Shown here: piece after piece, positions 33,988 to 42,157 of the stretch
Position numbering within the stretch: the first letter of the stretch is position 1
Layout: the number at the start of each line of letters is the position of its first letter
DNA from: Spirosoma sp. KUDC1026
GTDB taxonomy: Bacteria; Bacteroidota; Bacteroidia; Cytophagales; Spirosomataceae
Assembly (NCBI RefSeq): GCF_013375035.1
Contig: NZ_CP056032.1
Span: 372,001 to 436,000, forward strand
Reading direction: 5' to 3'
Length of the DNA stretch: 64,000 bases
Made by a program: the position numbers and the translations under genes
The notes under the pieces: generated by a model
What the model saw: the letters and a program-made list of their open reading frames with translations, nothing else
Databases searched by the model: none
Told to the model about the DNA's origin: nothing

Positions 33988-35694
33988 TTATGCCGATGTC
34001 TCATCGGATGGTGGTGAAGGTGGAGCCGATTTGGGTTTCATCGTTGGCCGGAACGCTGGTTTCGGCTTAGCAGCTTCAGCTAATTGTTCTGGCTCGACTG
34101 GCGTACTAGCACTGGTTTCCGTAGTTTCAGCCGGCGGAGTTTTCTGCGCTGGTTTCATCGTCGGCTGGAACGCGGGCTTGGGCTTAGCCGCAGTTGGCTC
34201 AGTGGCTGGCGTTATAGTCTCTTCTGTTTTCTTTACGTCATCAACCGGCTCAACTGGTTTCGCCGGTTTCATGGTTGGTCGGAACGCGGGTTTCGGTGCT
34301 ACGTCGATTTTCTCTTCTATAGCTTCCATTTTCGTCCCTTCTGGTTCATCAACCGGATCAGTTGGCTTAGCCGGTTTCATCGTCGGCCGGAAGGCTGGCT
34401 TGGCTTTCGGCGCGTCGACTGGCGTTTCGTCTGTTGATTCGGCAGCAGCGTCTGGCTCAGCAGACTTTGCGGGCTTCATGGTTGGCCGGAACGCCGGTTT
34501 GGGTTTTGGCGCTTCAGCCGCTGGCTGCCCGGGTTCATTACTTTCCGCTTCCGAAACGGGGGGCGTAGGCGTAGCCGCATCAGCGGGTTGGCCTGGCGGT
34601 TTCATTGTTGGCCGGAAGGCTGGCTTCGGCTTTGGCGCATCCTCCACACGGCTAGCAGCGCTACCCTCAGACGTAGGGTCAACAGGCTTATCCGGTGGTC
34701 TCATTGACGGGCGGAAGGCCGGTTTTGGTTTTGCCGGCTCCGCTGGCGTTTCTGATGCAGCCGCTTCCATTTCGGTTGACGCCGGTTTTGGCGGCTTCAT
34801 GCTGGGCCGGAACGCGGGTTTCGCTTTTGGTACGTCGGCAGCCGATGCGGCTTTCTCTGGCGATCCTGCTTCCGTTACTTCATCCCGGATAATATCCTGC
34901 GTAACGAGTTTATCGGCAGGTTCGAACGTTGGATGTTTCTGTGTTTCCAGACCACCCTGCGCGATCTGCTCCATTTCAGATGGTGTCGCGTCGGTTAGCG
35001 GGTGCTTAGCCGCGCCCTCACCAGAATTGAGCGACTCAACTGGTGGAGTAGCCGGTTTCACCGTTGGCCGGAACGCGGGCTTCGGTTTGGCAGCAACGGG
35101 CGTTTTACTTTCAACCGTATCGGCTTTAGCAGCGGCTTTTGCTTCTTCTTTTTCCCGGACGAATTGTTCGTAAAGCGCTCGTTTTTCGTCAGCTTCTGCG
35201 GGCGTCAGCTCGGCAAATTGGTACGTTAGTTTACCCAGTTCGAATTCGCTATAGTCAAACTTCTTGTCCATCGTCAAACACTCCGTTGGGCAAACGGCGG
35301 TGCACAGGCCACAGTAGCAACACTTGGCCATGTCGATGTCAAATTTGGCGGCATACAGCCGAATGGGGGAACCATCCGACGCCCGGCCTACCTCTTCGGT
35401 CGCCTTGATGGCGTCTATGGTAATGCAATCGACGGGGCAAACTTTGGCACATTTATCGCAGACGATGCAGTCGTCAATCTCATTCCGCAGTCGATACCGG
35501 CCATTATCCGGAATAGGCAGCTGCTCGTGCGGGTATTGGAGCGTAACGAGGCCGTTCTGTAGATCGAAGTAGTTGTCACTGGCTACACCCTCGGGCGTTC
35601 GGCGTTTCGTTGCGTTACGAATGTGACGTAACGTTAACCCTAACCCTTTGACCGTCGTCCGAATCCCCGATTTTATATCGTCAAAATAAGACAT
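33988..35694 (-). CDS. nuoI: NADH-quinone oxidoreductase subunit I with a long proline-rich repeat tail
   Basis: 568-residue protein. Residues about 1-180 form a standard NuoI ferredoxin-like subunit with two 4Fe-4S motifs, Cys76/79/82/86 (CIVCDKCAKVCP) and Cys125/128/131/135 (CCYCGLCTAVCP), carrying electrons to quinone. Usual NuoI length is about 160-220, so about 380 residues are extra. The tail has nine copies of a KPAFRPTMKP-like unit (first at about 206) separated by acidic Ala/Glu/Pro/Thr-rich spacers, ending SDETSA. It should be disordered and cytoplasmic. The frame is open and coding throughout. First gene of the partial nuo operon, 101 bp after the E1 gene. Confidence 0.93.
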   Translation of the reverse strand: MSYFDDIKSGIRTTVKGLGLTLRHIRNATKRRTPEGVASDNYFDLQNGLVTLQYPHEQLPIPDNGRYRLRNEIDDCIVCDKCAKVCPVDCITIDAIKATEEVGRASDGSPIRLYAAKFDIDMAKCCYCGLCTAVCPTECLTMDKKFDYSEFELGKLTYQFAELTPAEADEKRALYEQFVREKEEAKAAAKADTVESKTPVAAKPKPAFRPTVKPATPPVESLNSGEGAAKHPLTDATPSEMEQIAQGGLETQKHPTFEPADKLVTQDIIRDEVTEAGSPEKAASAADVPKAKPAFRPSMKPPKPASTEMEAAASETPAEPAKPKPAFRPSMRPPDKPVDPTSEGSAASRVEDAPKPKPAFRPTMKPPGQPADAATPTPPVSEAESNEPGQPAAEAPKPKPAFRPTMKPAKSAEPDAAAESTDETPVDAPKAKPAFRPTMKPAKPTDPVDEPEGTKMEAIEEKIDVAPKPAFRPTMKPAKPVEPVDDVKKTEETITPATEPTAAKPKPAFQPTMKPAQKTPPAETTETSASTPVEPEQLAEAAKPKPAFRPTMKPKSAPPSPPSDETSA

Positions 35695-35701
35695 TACTAA
35701 A

Positions 35702-35796
35702 GAGCGAAAGAGCGAAAGGGCGAAAGAATGAAAGAGTAGCTATCTCGCTCCGTTTCGGTGGTCCGATTTCGCTCTTTCGCTCTTTCACTCTTTCGC
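35702..35796. repeat. Purine/pyrimidine inverted repeat with CGGTGGTCCGAT core
   Basis: Left half made of GAAAGAGC-type units, right half its pyrimidine complement. Perfect 13-bp pair 35702-35714/35770-35782 and an alternative 17-bp pair with one mismatch, 35720-35736/35780-35796. The 20-nt block 35748-35767 matches 26861-26880 at 16 positions. It fills the gap between the E1 stop and nuoI and reaches the E1 stop codon. Confidence 0.75.
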
Positions 35797-38201
35797 TATA
35801 GTTCAGGAAACCGATCTGGTTCGGCCTCGTTCATTAATTCGTAAATCAGTTCGATTACGTCGTCAACGCTTGGTTTCGAAAAATAATCGCCATCGGAACC
35901 GTAAGGTGGCCGGTGTGCCTTGGCGGATATCGTTCTGGGGGCCGAATCCAGGTACTTGTAAGCATCCTGACACTCGAGAACTTCCTGCATCATGAATGCC
36001 GATGCGCCACCGGGTACGTCCTCATCGGCGAAAATAATTCGGTTTGTCTTTTTCACTGATTCGAGAATCAGATGATGAACATCGAAGGGCAGTAGCGTCT
36101 GCACATCCATCACTTCAACACTGATTCCAATAGCAGCTAGCTGCTGAGCGGCTTCCATCACGATCCGGCACATGGAGCCGTACGTGACGACCGTTACGTC
36201 CGAGCCGGGTCGCAGTACGTCAGGAACACCCAGGGGCAAACAAAACTCAGCTAGGTTATCGGGCAGTTTTTCCTTTAATCGGTAACCATTCAGTGATTCG
36301 ATTAATAAAGCCGGATCATCTCCTTTGATAAGCGTATTGTAGAAACCGGCGGCCTGGGTCATGTTACGTGGCACCAGTATGTGTATCCCCCGCAGGCTAT
36401 GCAGCATAGCACCCAGTGGAGAGCCTGAATGCCAGATTCCCTCCAGTCGGTGGCCCCGCGTCCGAATAATCAACGGGGCTTTCTGCCCGCCTTTCGTACG
36501 ATAATGCAGCGATGCCAGATCATCGGTTAACGTGGCCAGTGCATAATAAACGTAGTCGAAGTACTGAATCTCGACGATAGGGCGTAGTCCCCGCATTGCC
36601 ATGCCGATTCCCTGCCCAATAATACTTGTTTCGCGAATACCCGTATCAGTAATTCGGATCTCGCCGTATTTTTCCTGTAGTCCGGCAAAGCCCTGATTCA
36701 CGTCACCAATCTGCCCCACGTCTTCGCCCAGGGCCACAACACGGGGGTCGCGGGCGAACAAACTATCGAAGTACCGCTGCATAATCTGGTACCCGTCAAT
36801 CGTTGGGCTTTCCTCGGAAAACTGAGCCGGAACGCCGTCAATCAACATCGGCGACTCAGGCGATTGACTATATAAGTGCGAGCTATACCGTTCTGCGTTT
36901 TCCGCATTCGTCCGGTTCAGCCAGTTACGCAGATTCTGGCGGGCAGCCCCAGTATCATTTCGTAAAACACGTAACGCTTTCCGAACGGCCGACGTTGCTT
37001 CCCGGCGTTGGGGCGAAAAGCTTTTACGCAGTTCCTCCCGAATCGCCATCAATTCGCCCGACTTTGAATTGTGCCGGGCCGCCTGCTGAAGCAAGTCAAG
37101 CACTTCGTCAAAATCGCTCTGCATCGACTGCTGGTAAGCCGCTAATGCCTGAGCGCGCGCTTCCTTAGTCGTTTGCTTGGCTTCTGCTTCAATAGTTTCA
37201 AGCTCTTCGTTCGTCGCGTAGCCGTTTGCCAGAATCCACTGCCGGAAGGTTCGGTTACAATCGTGTTCTGCTTCCCAGGACAGCCGGTCTTTGGATTTAT
37301 AGCGTTCGTGCGAACCGGAAGTCGAATGTCCTTGCGGCTGCGTTAACTCCTGTACATGTACCAGTACCGGGACGTGTTCCTCCCGACAAACCCGGGCTGC
37401 TTGCTGGTATGTTTCCAGCAACGCTACGTAGTCCCAGCCTTTTACAGTCAGAATCTCGATTCCTTTTTCGTCGACATCCCGCTGAAAACCGGCCATTGCT
37501 TTGGAGATACTACCTTTCGTCGTCTGGTACTCAACCGGCACCGAAATCCCATACCCATCATCCCAGACCGACATGAGCAACGGCACCTGCAATACACCAG
37601 CGGCATTCATGGTTTCCCAGAACATCCCCTGCGAAGTTGATGCGTCGCCAATCGTCCCGAACGTAATTTCATTACCGTTTCGGGAGAACTTAGTCATGTC
37701 GTGCAATGCCGGGTTCTCGCGGTATAGCTTGGAGGCATAGGCTAGCCCGACAGAACGGGGAATTTGCCCCGCTGTTGGGGAAATATCACAGACAGAGTTG
37801 AAAAGTTCGGTTTGATTACGCCAGAGTCCCTGTTCGTCCAGCCAGCGGGTAGCGTAGTGCCCGTTCATGGATCGACCACCCGTGTTTGGTTCAGCTTCTA
37901 CGTCCGTGTGTGCATAGAGTTGAGCAAAGAACTCCTGCCAGGACAGTTCGCCCAAAGCCGCCACAAATGTCTGATCCCGATAATATCCCGACCGGAAATC
38001 TCCTCGTCTAAACGCACGGGCAGCTGCCAGTTGCGCCAGTTCTTTGCCATCACCGAAGATCCCGAACTTTGCCCGTCCACCCATAACATCGCGCCTACCC
38101 AGGAGACTGGCCTGTCGACTTTCGCAGGCCATTTGATAATCCCAGAGTATATTTTCACGAGTTAGAATATCGGTCGAGCGGAGTTGTTCGTTTGCTATCA
38201 C
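35796..38201 (-). CDS. Branched-chain 2-oxoacid dehydrogenase E1, fused alpha and beta subunits
   Basis: 801-residue thiamine-diphosphate enzyme in which the E1 alpha part (about 1-400) and E1 beta part (about 465-801) are one chain, a fusion common in Bacteroidota. The TPP-binding region is GDASTSQGMFWETMN (about 185-199) in the alpha part; the beta part has VVALGEDVGQIGDVNQGF and ETSIIGQGIGMAMRGLRPIVEIQYFDYV. It decarboxylates 2-oxoacids such as 2-oxoisovalerate and passes the acyl group to E2, giving branched-chain acyl-CoA for fatty-acid synthesis. E2 and E3 genes are not nearby. On the same strand and upstream of nuoI. Confidence 0.9.
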   Translation of the reverse strand: MIANEQLRSTDILTRENILWDYQMACESRQASLLGRRDVMGGRAKFGIFGDGKELAQLAAARAFRRGDFRSGYYRDQTFVAALGELSWQEFFAQLYAHTDVEAEPNTGGRSMNGHYATRWLDEQGLWRNQTELFNSVCDISPTAGQIPRSVGLAYASKLYRENPALHDMTKFSRNGNEITFGTIGDASTSQGMFWETMNAAGVLQVPLLMSVWDDGYGISVPVEYQTTKGSISKAMAGFQRDVDEKGIEILTVKGWDYVALLETYQQAARVCREEHVPVLVHVQELTQPQGHSTSGSHERYKSKDRLSWEAEHDCNRTFRQWILANGYATNEELETIEAEAKQTTKEARAQALAAYQQSMQSDFDEVLDLLQQAARHNSKSGELMAIREELRKSFSPQRREATSAVRKALRVLRNDTGAARQNLRNWLNRTNAENAERYSSHLYSQSPESPMLIDGVPAQFSEESPTIDGYQIMQRYFDSLFARDPRVVALGEDVGQIGDVNQGFAGLQEKYGEIRITDTGIRETSIIGQGIGMAMRGLRPIVEIQYFDYVYYALATLTDDLASLHYRTKGGQKAPLIIRTRGHRLEGIWHSGSPLGAMLHSLRGIHILVPRNMTQAAGFYNTLIKGDDPALLIESLNGYRLKEKLPDNLAEFCLPLGVPDVLRPGSDVTVVTYGSMCRIVMEAAQQLAAIGISVEVMDVQTLLPFDVHHLILESVKKTNRIIFADEDVPGGASAFMMQEVLECQDAYKYLDSAPRTISAKAHRPPYGSDGDYFSKPSVDDVIELIYELMNEAEPDRFPEL

Positions 38202-38360
38202 AACGGAGCTACGGTTTGAGAACGTACAATAATTATTTCTTATCAGATTGGCTTAAGACCAATTCCAAGTAAAAGTAAAAGTACGGTAAAACACCGCAGC
38301 TTTCAAAAAAACGAATTTTTGAGTTTCTTTGTTGAGCCGTTGAGAAATTGCAATTAGTTG

Positions 38361-38373
38361 GCAAACTGTTTGC
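38361..38373. promoter_or_regulatory. Palindrome GCAAACTGTTTGC upstream of the DUF1573 gene
   Basis: 6-bp arms around a single central T, 59 bp before the DUF1573 start in the divergent gap with the E1 gene. The size fits an operator, but no regulator is identified. Confidence 0.35.
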
Positions 38374-38432
38374 TAGACAAACGCTGAAAGGAAGGAAATT
38401 TTTAATCAACCCAATAATTATTCCCTAGTACA

Positions 38433-38861
38433 ATGAAAAAGATCTTTTCGCTTTTCGTAGCCTTTTTCGTATTTGTTGCAGTTAGCTATGCACAAAAAGG
38501 AGTGATGAAATTCGCTCAGGAAACGCATGATTTCGGCAAAATCGAGCAGGGTAAGCCAGTTACCCACGTGTTTGAGTTCAAAAACACGGGTTCTGATCCT
38601 GTGATCATCAATGACGCACAGGCTTCCTGTGGCTGCACGAAGCCAAGCTTCAGCCGTGAGCCAATCATGCCGGGCAAAAGCGGTAGCATCTCGGCTACCT
38701 TCAACGCAGCCGCTCCAGGCCAGTTCACCAAAACGGTAACGGTAACCAGCAACGCTGCTGCTAGTCAAGCTGTTTTGTACCTGAAAGGTGAGGTAGTTAG
38801 CCAGAAAGAAGCACAAGCAGCTGCTGACGCCAAGAAAAAAAGCACAAAAACTTCACGCTAA
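38433..38861 (+). CDS. Exported DUF1573 domain protein
   Basis: 142-residue protein with a signal peptide (about 1-20, VAVSYAQ) and one immunoglobulin-like DUF1573 domain, marked by THDFGKIEQGKPVTHVFEFKNTG and the SCGCTKP motif. The C-terminal tail is Lys/Ala-rich. DUF1573 proteins are common in the Bacteroidota periplasm; the role is unknown. Alone on its strand, followed by its own terminator at 38891-38924 and then a second shared one. Confidence 0.88.
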   Translation: MKKIFSLFVAFFVFVAVSYAQKGVMKFAQETHDFGKIEQGKPVTHVFEFKNTGSDPVIINDAQASCGCTKPSFSREPIMPGKSGSISATFNAAAPGQFTKTVTVTSNAAASQAVLYLKGEVVSQKEAQAAADAKKKSTKTSR

Positions 38862-38890
38862 CACGCTGAAGGGTTAATAGTGTGGTTAAG

Positions 38891-38924
38891 AAAAGCATCT
38901 GGTAGTGTACCGGATGCTTTTTTT
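38891..38924 (+). terminator. Intrinsic terminator after the DUF1573 gene
   Basis: 12-bp stem with one T-G wobble (38891-38902 with 38910-38921) followed by a seven-T run. Confidence 0.88.
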
Positions 38925-38934
38925 CTTTCCCGCC

Positions 38935-38978
38935 AAAAAGATCGCCCAGCCGTCGGATAGCTGGGCGATCTTTTTTTT
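38935..38978. terminator. Second, bidirectional terminator between DUF1573 and msrC genes
   Basis: Perfect 16-bp stem (38935-38950 with 38960-38975), a 9-nt loop, five A on the left and eight T on the right. It sits 14 bp after the first terminator and faces the msrC end on the minus strand. Confidence 0.92.
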
Positions 38979-38994
38979 CTGAGTATGGTACTGA

Positions 38995-39480
38995 TTAAAT
39001 GACTACTGTTAATAGAGCGGCAATCTGCTCCAATCCGTTGACATCAGCCTTGCTAAAGTCATTCAGCCGATCGCTGTCTACGTCAAGGACCATCGCCACA
39101 TTGCCCGCCTGATCAAATACCGGAACAACAACTTCGGATTTGGAGGCCGAACTACAGGCAATGTGTCCCGGAAACTGGTCAACGTCAGGCACCAGGATGG
39201 TCTCCCGGCGCGAGTAAGCTGCTCCGCAAACGCCTTTATTGAAGTTGATACGTGTGCAGGCAATAGGTCCCTGAAATGGTCCCAGCACCAGTTGGTTGTC
39301 TTTTTTTACGTAGAATCCCGCCCAAAAGAATCCGAAAGTTTCTTTGAGGGCAGCCGCTACGTTCGCCAGGTTGGCCGTCAGGTCCGGCTCTCCGTCGATG
39401 AGGGCAGCAATTTGCGGAACGAGACTTTCGTAAAGCGCGCTCCGGTCGGTGGTCTGCGGTAGAATGAGTGTTTCAGCCAT
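38995..39480 (-). CDS. msrC: Free methionine-(R)-sulfoxide reductase (GAF domain)
   Basis: 161-residue GAF-domain enzyme that reduces free Met-R-sulfoxide. The three catalytic cysteines are Cys75 (IACTRI), Cys85 (GVCGAA) and Cys109 (HIACSS), with the same 10 and 24 residue spacing as in E. coli fRMsr (Cys84, 94, 118). FFWAGFYVKK and VVPVFD...VLDVDS are also conserved. It is the last gene of the mreB-mreC-mreD operon, two bases after mreD, an odd partner for cell-shape genes. Confidence 0.92.
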   Translation of the reverse strand: MAETLILPQTTDRSALYESLVPQIAALIDGEPDLTANLANVAAALKETFGFFWAGFYVKKDNQLVLGPFQGPIACTRINFNKGVCGAAYSRRETILVPDVDQFPGHIACSSASKSEVVVPVFDQAGNVAMVLDVDSDRLNDFSKADVNGLEQIAALLTVVI

Positions 39481-39482
39481 CG

Positions 39483-39989
39483 TTAGTTGCGGGTAAAAAA
39501 TTGAATCAGTACGATGCTTATCGTCGTAAACAACGTACTGGCGCCTATTCGAATCAGCGTTGGCAGTAGAAGTGACAGGCTACTCGCTTCAATAAAAAAC
39601 AGCGCGGAGTGGTGAATTAAGGCCAGAATCAGCACGTAACGGAAGAATATAGCCGTGCCTAGCCCCTGCAGTGAGAATTCAAGCCGGGAGTCCATACCGG
39701 GTACATCAATTTGCGACTGAACGATTACCGGCCTGAAATAGGCCATCAGTACCGTAGCGGCTGCGTGCATTCCCAGTGTGTTATAGAAAATATCCACAAC
39801 TACGCCCGTTACAAACGCAATGAGCAGGGTCCAGGTCAGACTGATTTCCGTTGGTAACAGCAGAATACAGGCGATATAGACAAAGCAGAAGGCATAATCG
39901 AACAGGACGAGATTACGAGCCAGCAGAATCTGCAGAGCCAGGTACAGCACGAATAAGAATAAGGTTGTTGAGATTTCGCGCAGCGTCAT
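39483..39989 (-). CDS. mreD: Rod-shape-determining protein MreD
   Basis: 168-residue integral membrane protein with about five hydrophobic helices, in the operon position and size expected for MreD. It belongs to the elongasome that guides lateral cell-wall growth with MreB and MreC. Sequence conservation in this family is low, so the call rests on topology plus position. Its start overlaps the mreC stop by four bases. Confidence 0.85.
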   Translation of the reverse strand: MTLREISTTLFLFVLYLALQILLARNLVLFDYAFCFVYIACILLLPTEISLTWTLLIAFVTGVVVDIFYNTLGMHAAATVLMAYFRPVIVQSQIDVPGMDSRLEFSLQGLGTAIFFRYVLILALIHHSALFFIEASSLSLLLPTLIRIGASTLFTTISIVLIQFFTRN

Positions 39990-40822
39990 TTTCCCGTCTC
40001 GACTTGTTTTTCTAGTTGTTCCTGCTCGTTTCGCAGTCTGTTTTCAACGACATATACGAACGCCAGACTGCTGAAGTTAGTAGACAAATCCAGCGTTATG
40101 TCGTGGAATACTCGGTTGGGCTGAACCCCGATCGTCCGAACCCGACCCACCAGAATACCCGGAGGGAACGTCGAATTGCGCGGGGAGGTCACCACCGAAT
40201 CGCCTTTATGAACCGTTTTGGTCAGGGAAATATCATTCAGTTTGATCAGGTGCGGATCAACACCGTCCCAATGGGCAGTTCCAATTTCCTCTGCTTTTGT
40301 TAGTTGCGATGACACCAGGTATTCCGAGTGGAGAATGGACGTAATAACGGAAAAATGCCGGTTACTAATCTTTACCCGACCAACAATACCCGTGGGTGAG
40401 ATAACGCCCATACCGGGATGAATGCCGTCGTCGGTTCCTTTATCAATCGTGATGTAGTTGTTGGCGAACTGCGTGGTGTTGTTCACAACTTTAGCCACCG
40501 TGAATGTAAAGCGATCGGCAAAGGCAGAATCGGCTTTATACTGCTCCGGAGCGGCCGGCTTGCTTTGCAGTAGCTGCGTCAGTCGCTGGTTAAGCCGCTG
40601 GTTTTCGGCCGCCAGATCGGCGTTAACCTGCCGTAGCTGAACGTAATCATTCACGGTATTCGACCACGCCAGTATCTGCGCTGAATACCGGTTGGCGGTA
40701 TTGAAGTACGTAGCGCTCCAGTAATTACTGGTGTTGATGATAAAGTAAAAACACAATACTTCCAGCAACACAAACAGAATGAAGTTACGGCTTCGCAGGA
40801 AAAAGTCGACTAACTCTCCCAT
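39986..40822 (-). CDS. mreC: Rod-shape-determining protein MreC
   Basis: 278-residue bitopic protein: one N-terminal TM (about 12-32), a coiled coil (about 62-88, with LRQVNADLAAENQRLNQRL), and a periplasmic double beta-barrel domain with GVISPTGIVGRVKISNRHFSVI and GDSVVTSPRNSTFPPGILVGRV, typical of MreC. It links MreB filaments to the wall-synthesis enzymes. It starts 100 bp after mreB and overlaps mreD by four bases. Confidence 0.93.
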   Translation of the reverse strand: MGELVDFFLRSRNFILFVLLEVLCFYFIINTSNYWSATYFNTANRYSAQILAWSNTVNDYVQLRQVNADLAAENQRLNQRLTQLLQSKPAAPEQYKADSAFADRFTFTVAKVVNNTTQFANNYITIDKGTDDGIHPGMGVISPTGIVGRVKISNRHFSVITSILHSEYLVSSQLTKAEEIGTAHWDGVDPHLIKLNDISLTKTVHKGDSVVTSPRNSTFPPGILVGRVRTIGVQPNRVFHDITLDLSTNFSSLAFVYVVENRLRNEQEQLEKQVETGK

Positions 40823-40922
40823 ATCTCGGGTGGGCTGGTAGACCAGACGGCTACGTTCGGGGAAATAGCCAACGTAGCTAGTTCACCCGGACGTAGCCGT
40901 CCAGTTTATTGCCTGATCCTAA

Positions 40923-41948
40923 TTAGCTAATCAATACGGATTTATACATATCCAGGTTTTTGATCACCTCGCCGGTACCTTTTACAACGGCTTTAAGGGG
41001 ATCATCGGCTACATGAATTGGCAGCTTCGTTTTAGCCCCCAGCCGTTTATCCAGTCCGTGCAGCAGTGCACCGCCACCGGTCAGGTGAATCCCGTTGGTG
41101 TAAATATCAGCCGACAACTCCGGTGGCGAAATCTCGAGGGCTTTCATAGTAGCCTCTTCGATTTTCGAAATCGACTTATCGAGTGAGTAAGCAATTTCGC
41201 TGTACGTTACCTTGATTTCCTTTGGAATACCGGTCATCAGATCGCGACCACGAATTTCGTAATCGGCTGGCGGATTGTCCAGTTCGGGCAGGGCCGAACC
41301 CACTTCCATCTTGATTTGCTCGGCCGAACGCTCGCCGATCAGCAGGTTGTGCTCCCGGCGCATGTAATCAACGATGTCGCGCGTAAACACGTCACCCGCA
41401 ATCCGAATCGACTGTTCGCAAACAATGCCCGACAGGGCGATAACGGCAATTTCGGTCGTTCCCCCACCAATATCGACGATCATCGTACCGTTCGGCTGCG
41501 TAATGTCGATACCGATACCAATGGCAGCCGCAATTGGCTCATGAACCATGTATACCTCTTTCGCACCAGCATGCTCAGCAGAGTCCTTAACAGCCCGCTT
41601 TTCTACCTCCGTGATACCCGATGGAATACAGATAACCATGCGGTGCGACGGCGAGAAAAGTTTGCTACCCGTATCAATCATCTTGATCAGGCCCCGGATC
41701 ATCAGCTCGGCCGCGGTAAAGTCGGCAATTACCCCATCTTTCAGGGGGCGGATTGTCTTGATGTTTTCATTGGTCTTTTCATGCATCTGCATGGCTTTAT
41801 GACCAATCGCCAGCACTTTGCCAGTCACTTTGTCCATGGCAATGATGGACGGTTCATCGACGACAATCCGATCCTTGTGAATGATTAAGGTGTTGGCCGT
41901 ACCTAGATCAATGGCAATGTCGCTGGTTAAAAAATTGAAAAGTCCCAT
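40923..41948 (-). CDS. mreB: Actin-like rod-shape protein MreB
   Basis: 341-residue bacterial actin that directs insertion of new peptidoglycan. The phosphate-1 loop DIAIDLGTANTLI, the phosphate-2 region MIVDIGGGTTEIAVIALSGIV and the adenosine motif GIHLTGGGALLHGLD are all intact. Length is normal. It starts a four-gene operon with mreC, mreD and msrC. A promoter with TTG, an 18-nt spacer and TATTTTTG lies 52 bp upstream. Confidence 0.97.
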   Translation of the reverse strand: MGLFNFLTSDIAIDLGTANTLIIHKDRIVVDEPSIIAMDKVTGKVLAIGHKAMQMHEKTNENIKTIRPLKDGVIADFTAAELMIRGLIKMIDTGSKLFSPSHRMVICIPSGITEVEKRAVKDSAEHAGAKEVYMVHEPIAAAIGIGIDITQPNGTMIVDIGGGTTEIAVIALSGIVCEQSIRIAGDVFTRDIVDYMRREHNLLIGERSAEQIKMEVGSALPELDNPPADYEIRGRDLMTGIPKEIKVTYSEIAYSLDKSISKIEEATMKALEISPPELSADIYTNGIHLTGGGALLHGLDKRLGAKTKLPIHVADDPLKAVVKGTGEVIKNLDMYKSVLIS

Positions 41949-41999
41949 TCCTGGTTAGCGCTGAACGCTTAATTACGAGTGCAGTCGTTGAAAAGACTG

Positions 42000-42028
42000 C
42001 AAAAATATAGATTATTCAAAAGAAACAA
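42000..42028 (-). promoter_or_regulatory. Promoter of the mreBCD-msrC operon
   Basis: On the minus strand a TTG at 42028-42026 and a -7 box TATTTTTG at 42007-42000 are separated by 18 nt, close to the Bacteroidota consensus. Confidence 0.55.
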
Positions 42029-42157
42029 GGTCTACTTTCGGAATAGCGCTACCTATTTTTCAGATGACAATCAGTTGGTTTGTGAAGAAAATACCTTCTG
42101 TCATCAAAAACTTCAGGCCATACGGGTTAACGGCGAAACTTATACCTTTGTGCCACT

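Noticed and set aside
34000..35100. Regularly spaced DNA repeats resembling a repeat array
   Set aside because: Unit spacing varies, spacers are in-frame coding sequence and the units translate to KPAFRPTMKP; this is a protein repeat, not CRISPR.
34031..35173. Long plus-strand frame (380 residues, Gly/Ala/Val-rich with repeats) opposite nuoI
   Set aside because: It is the antisense shadow of the NuoI repeat tail; its repeats come only from the repeated codons on the other strand, and it has no family match or promoter.
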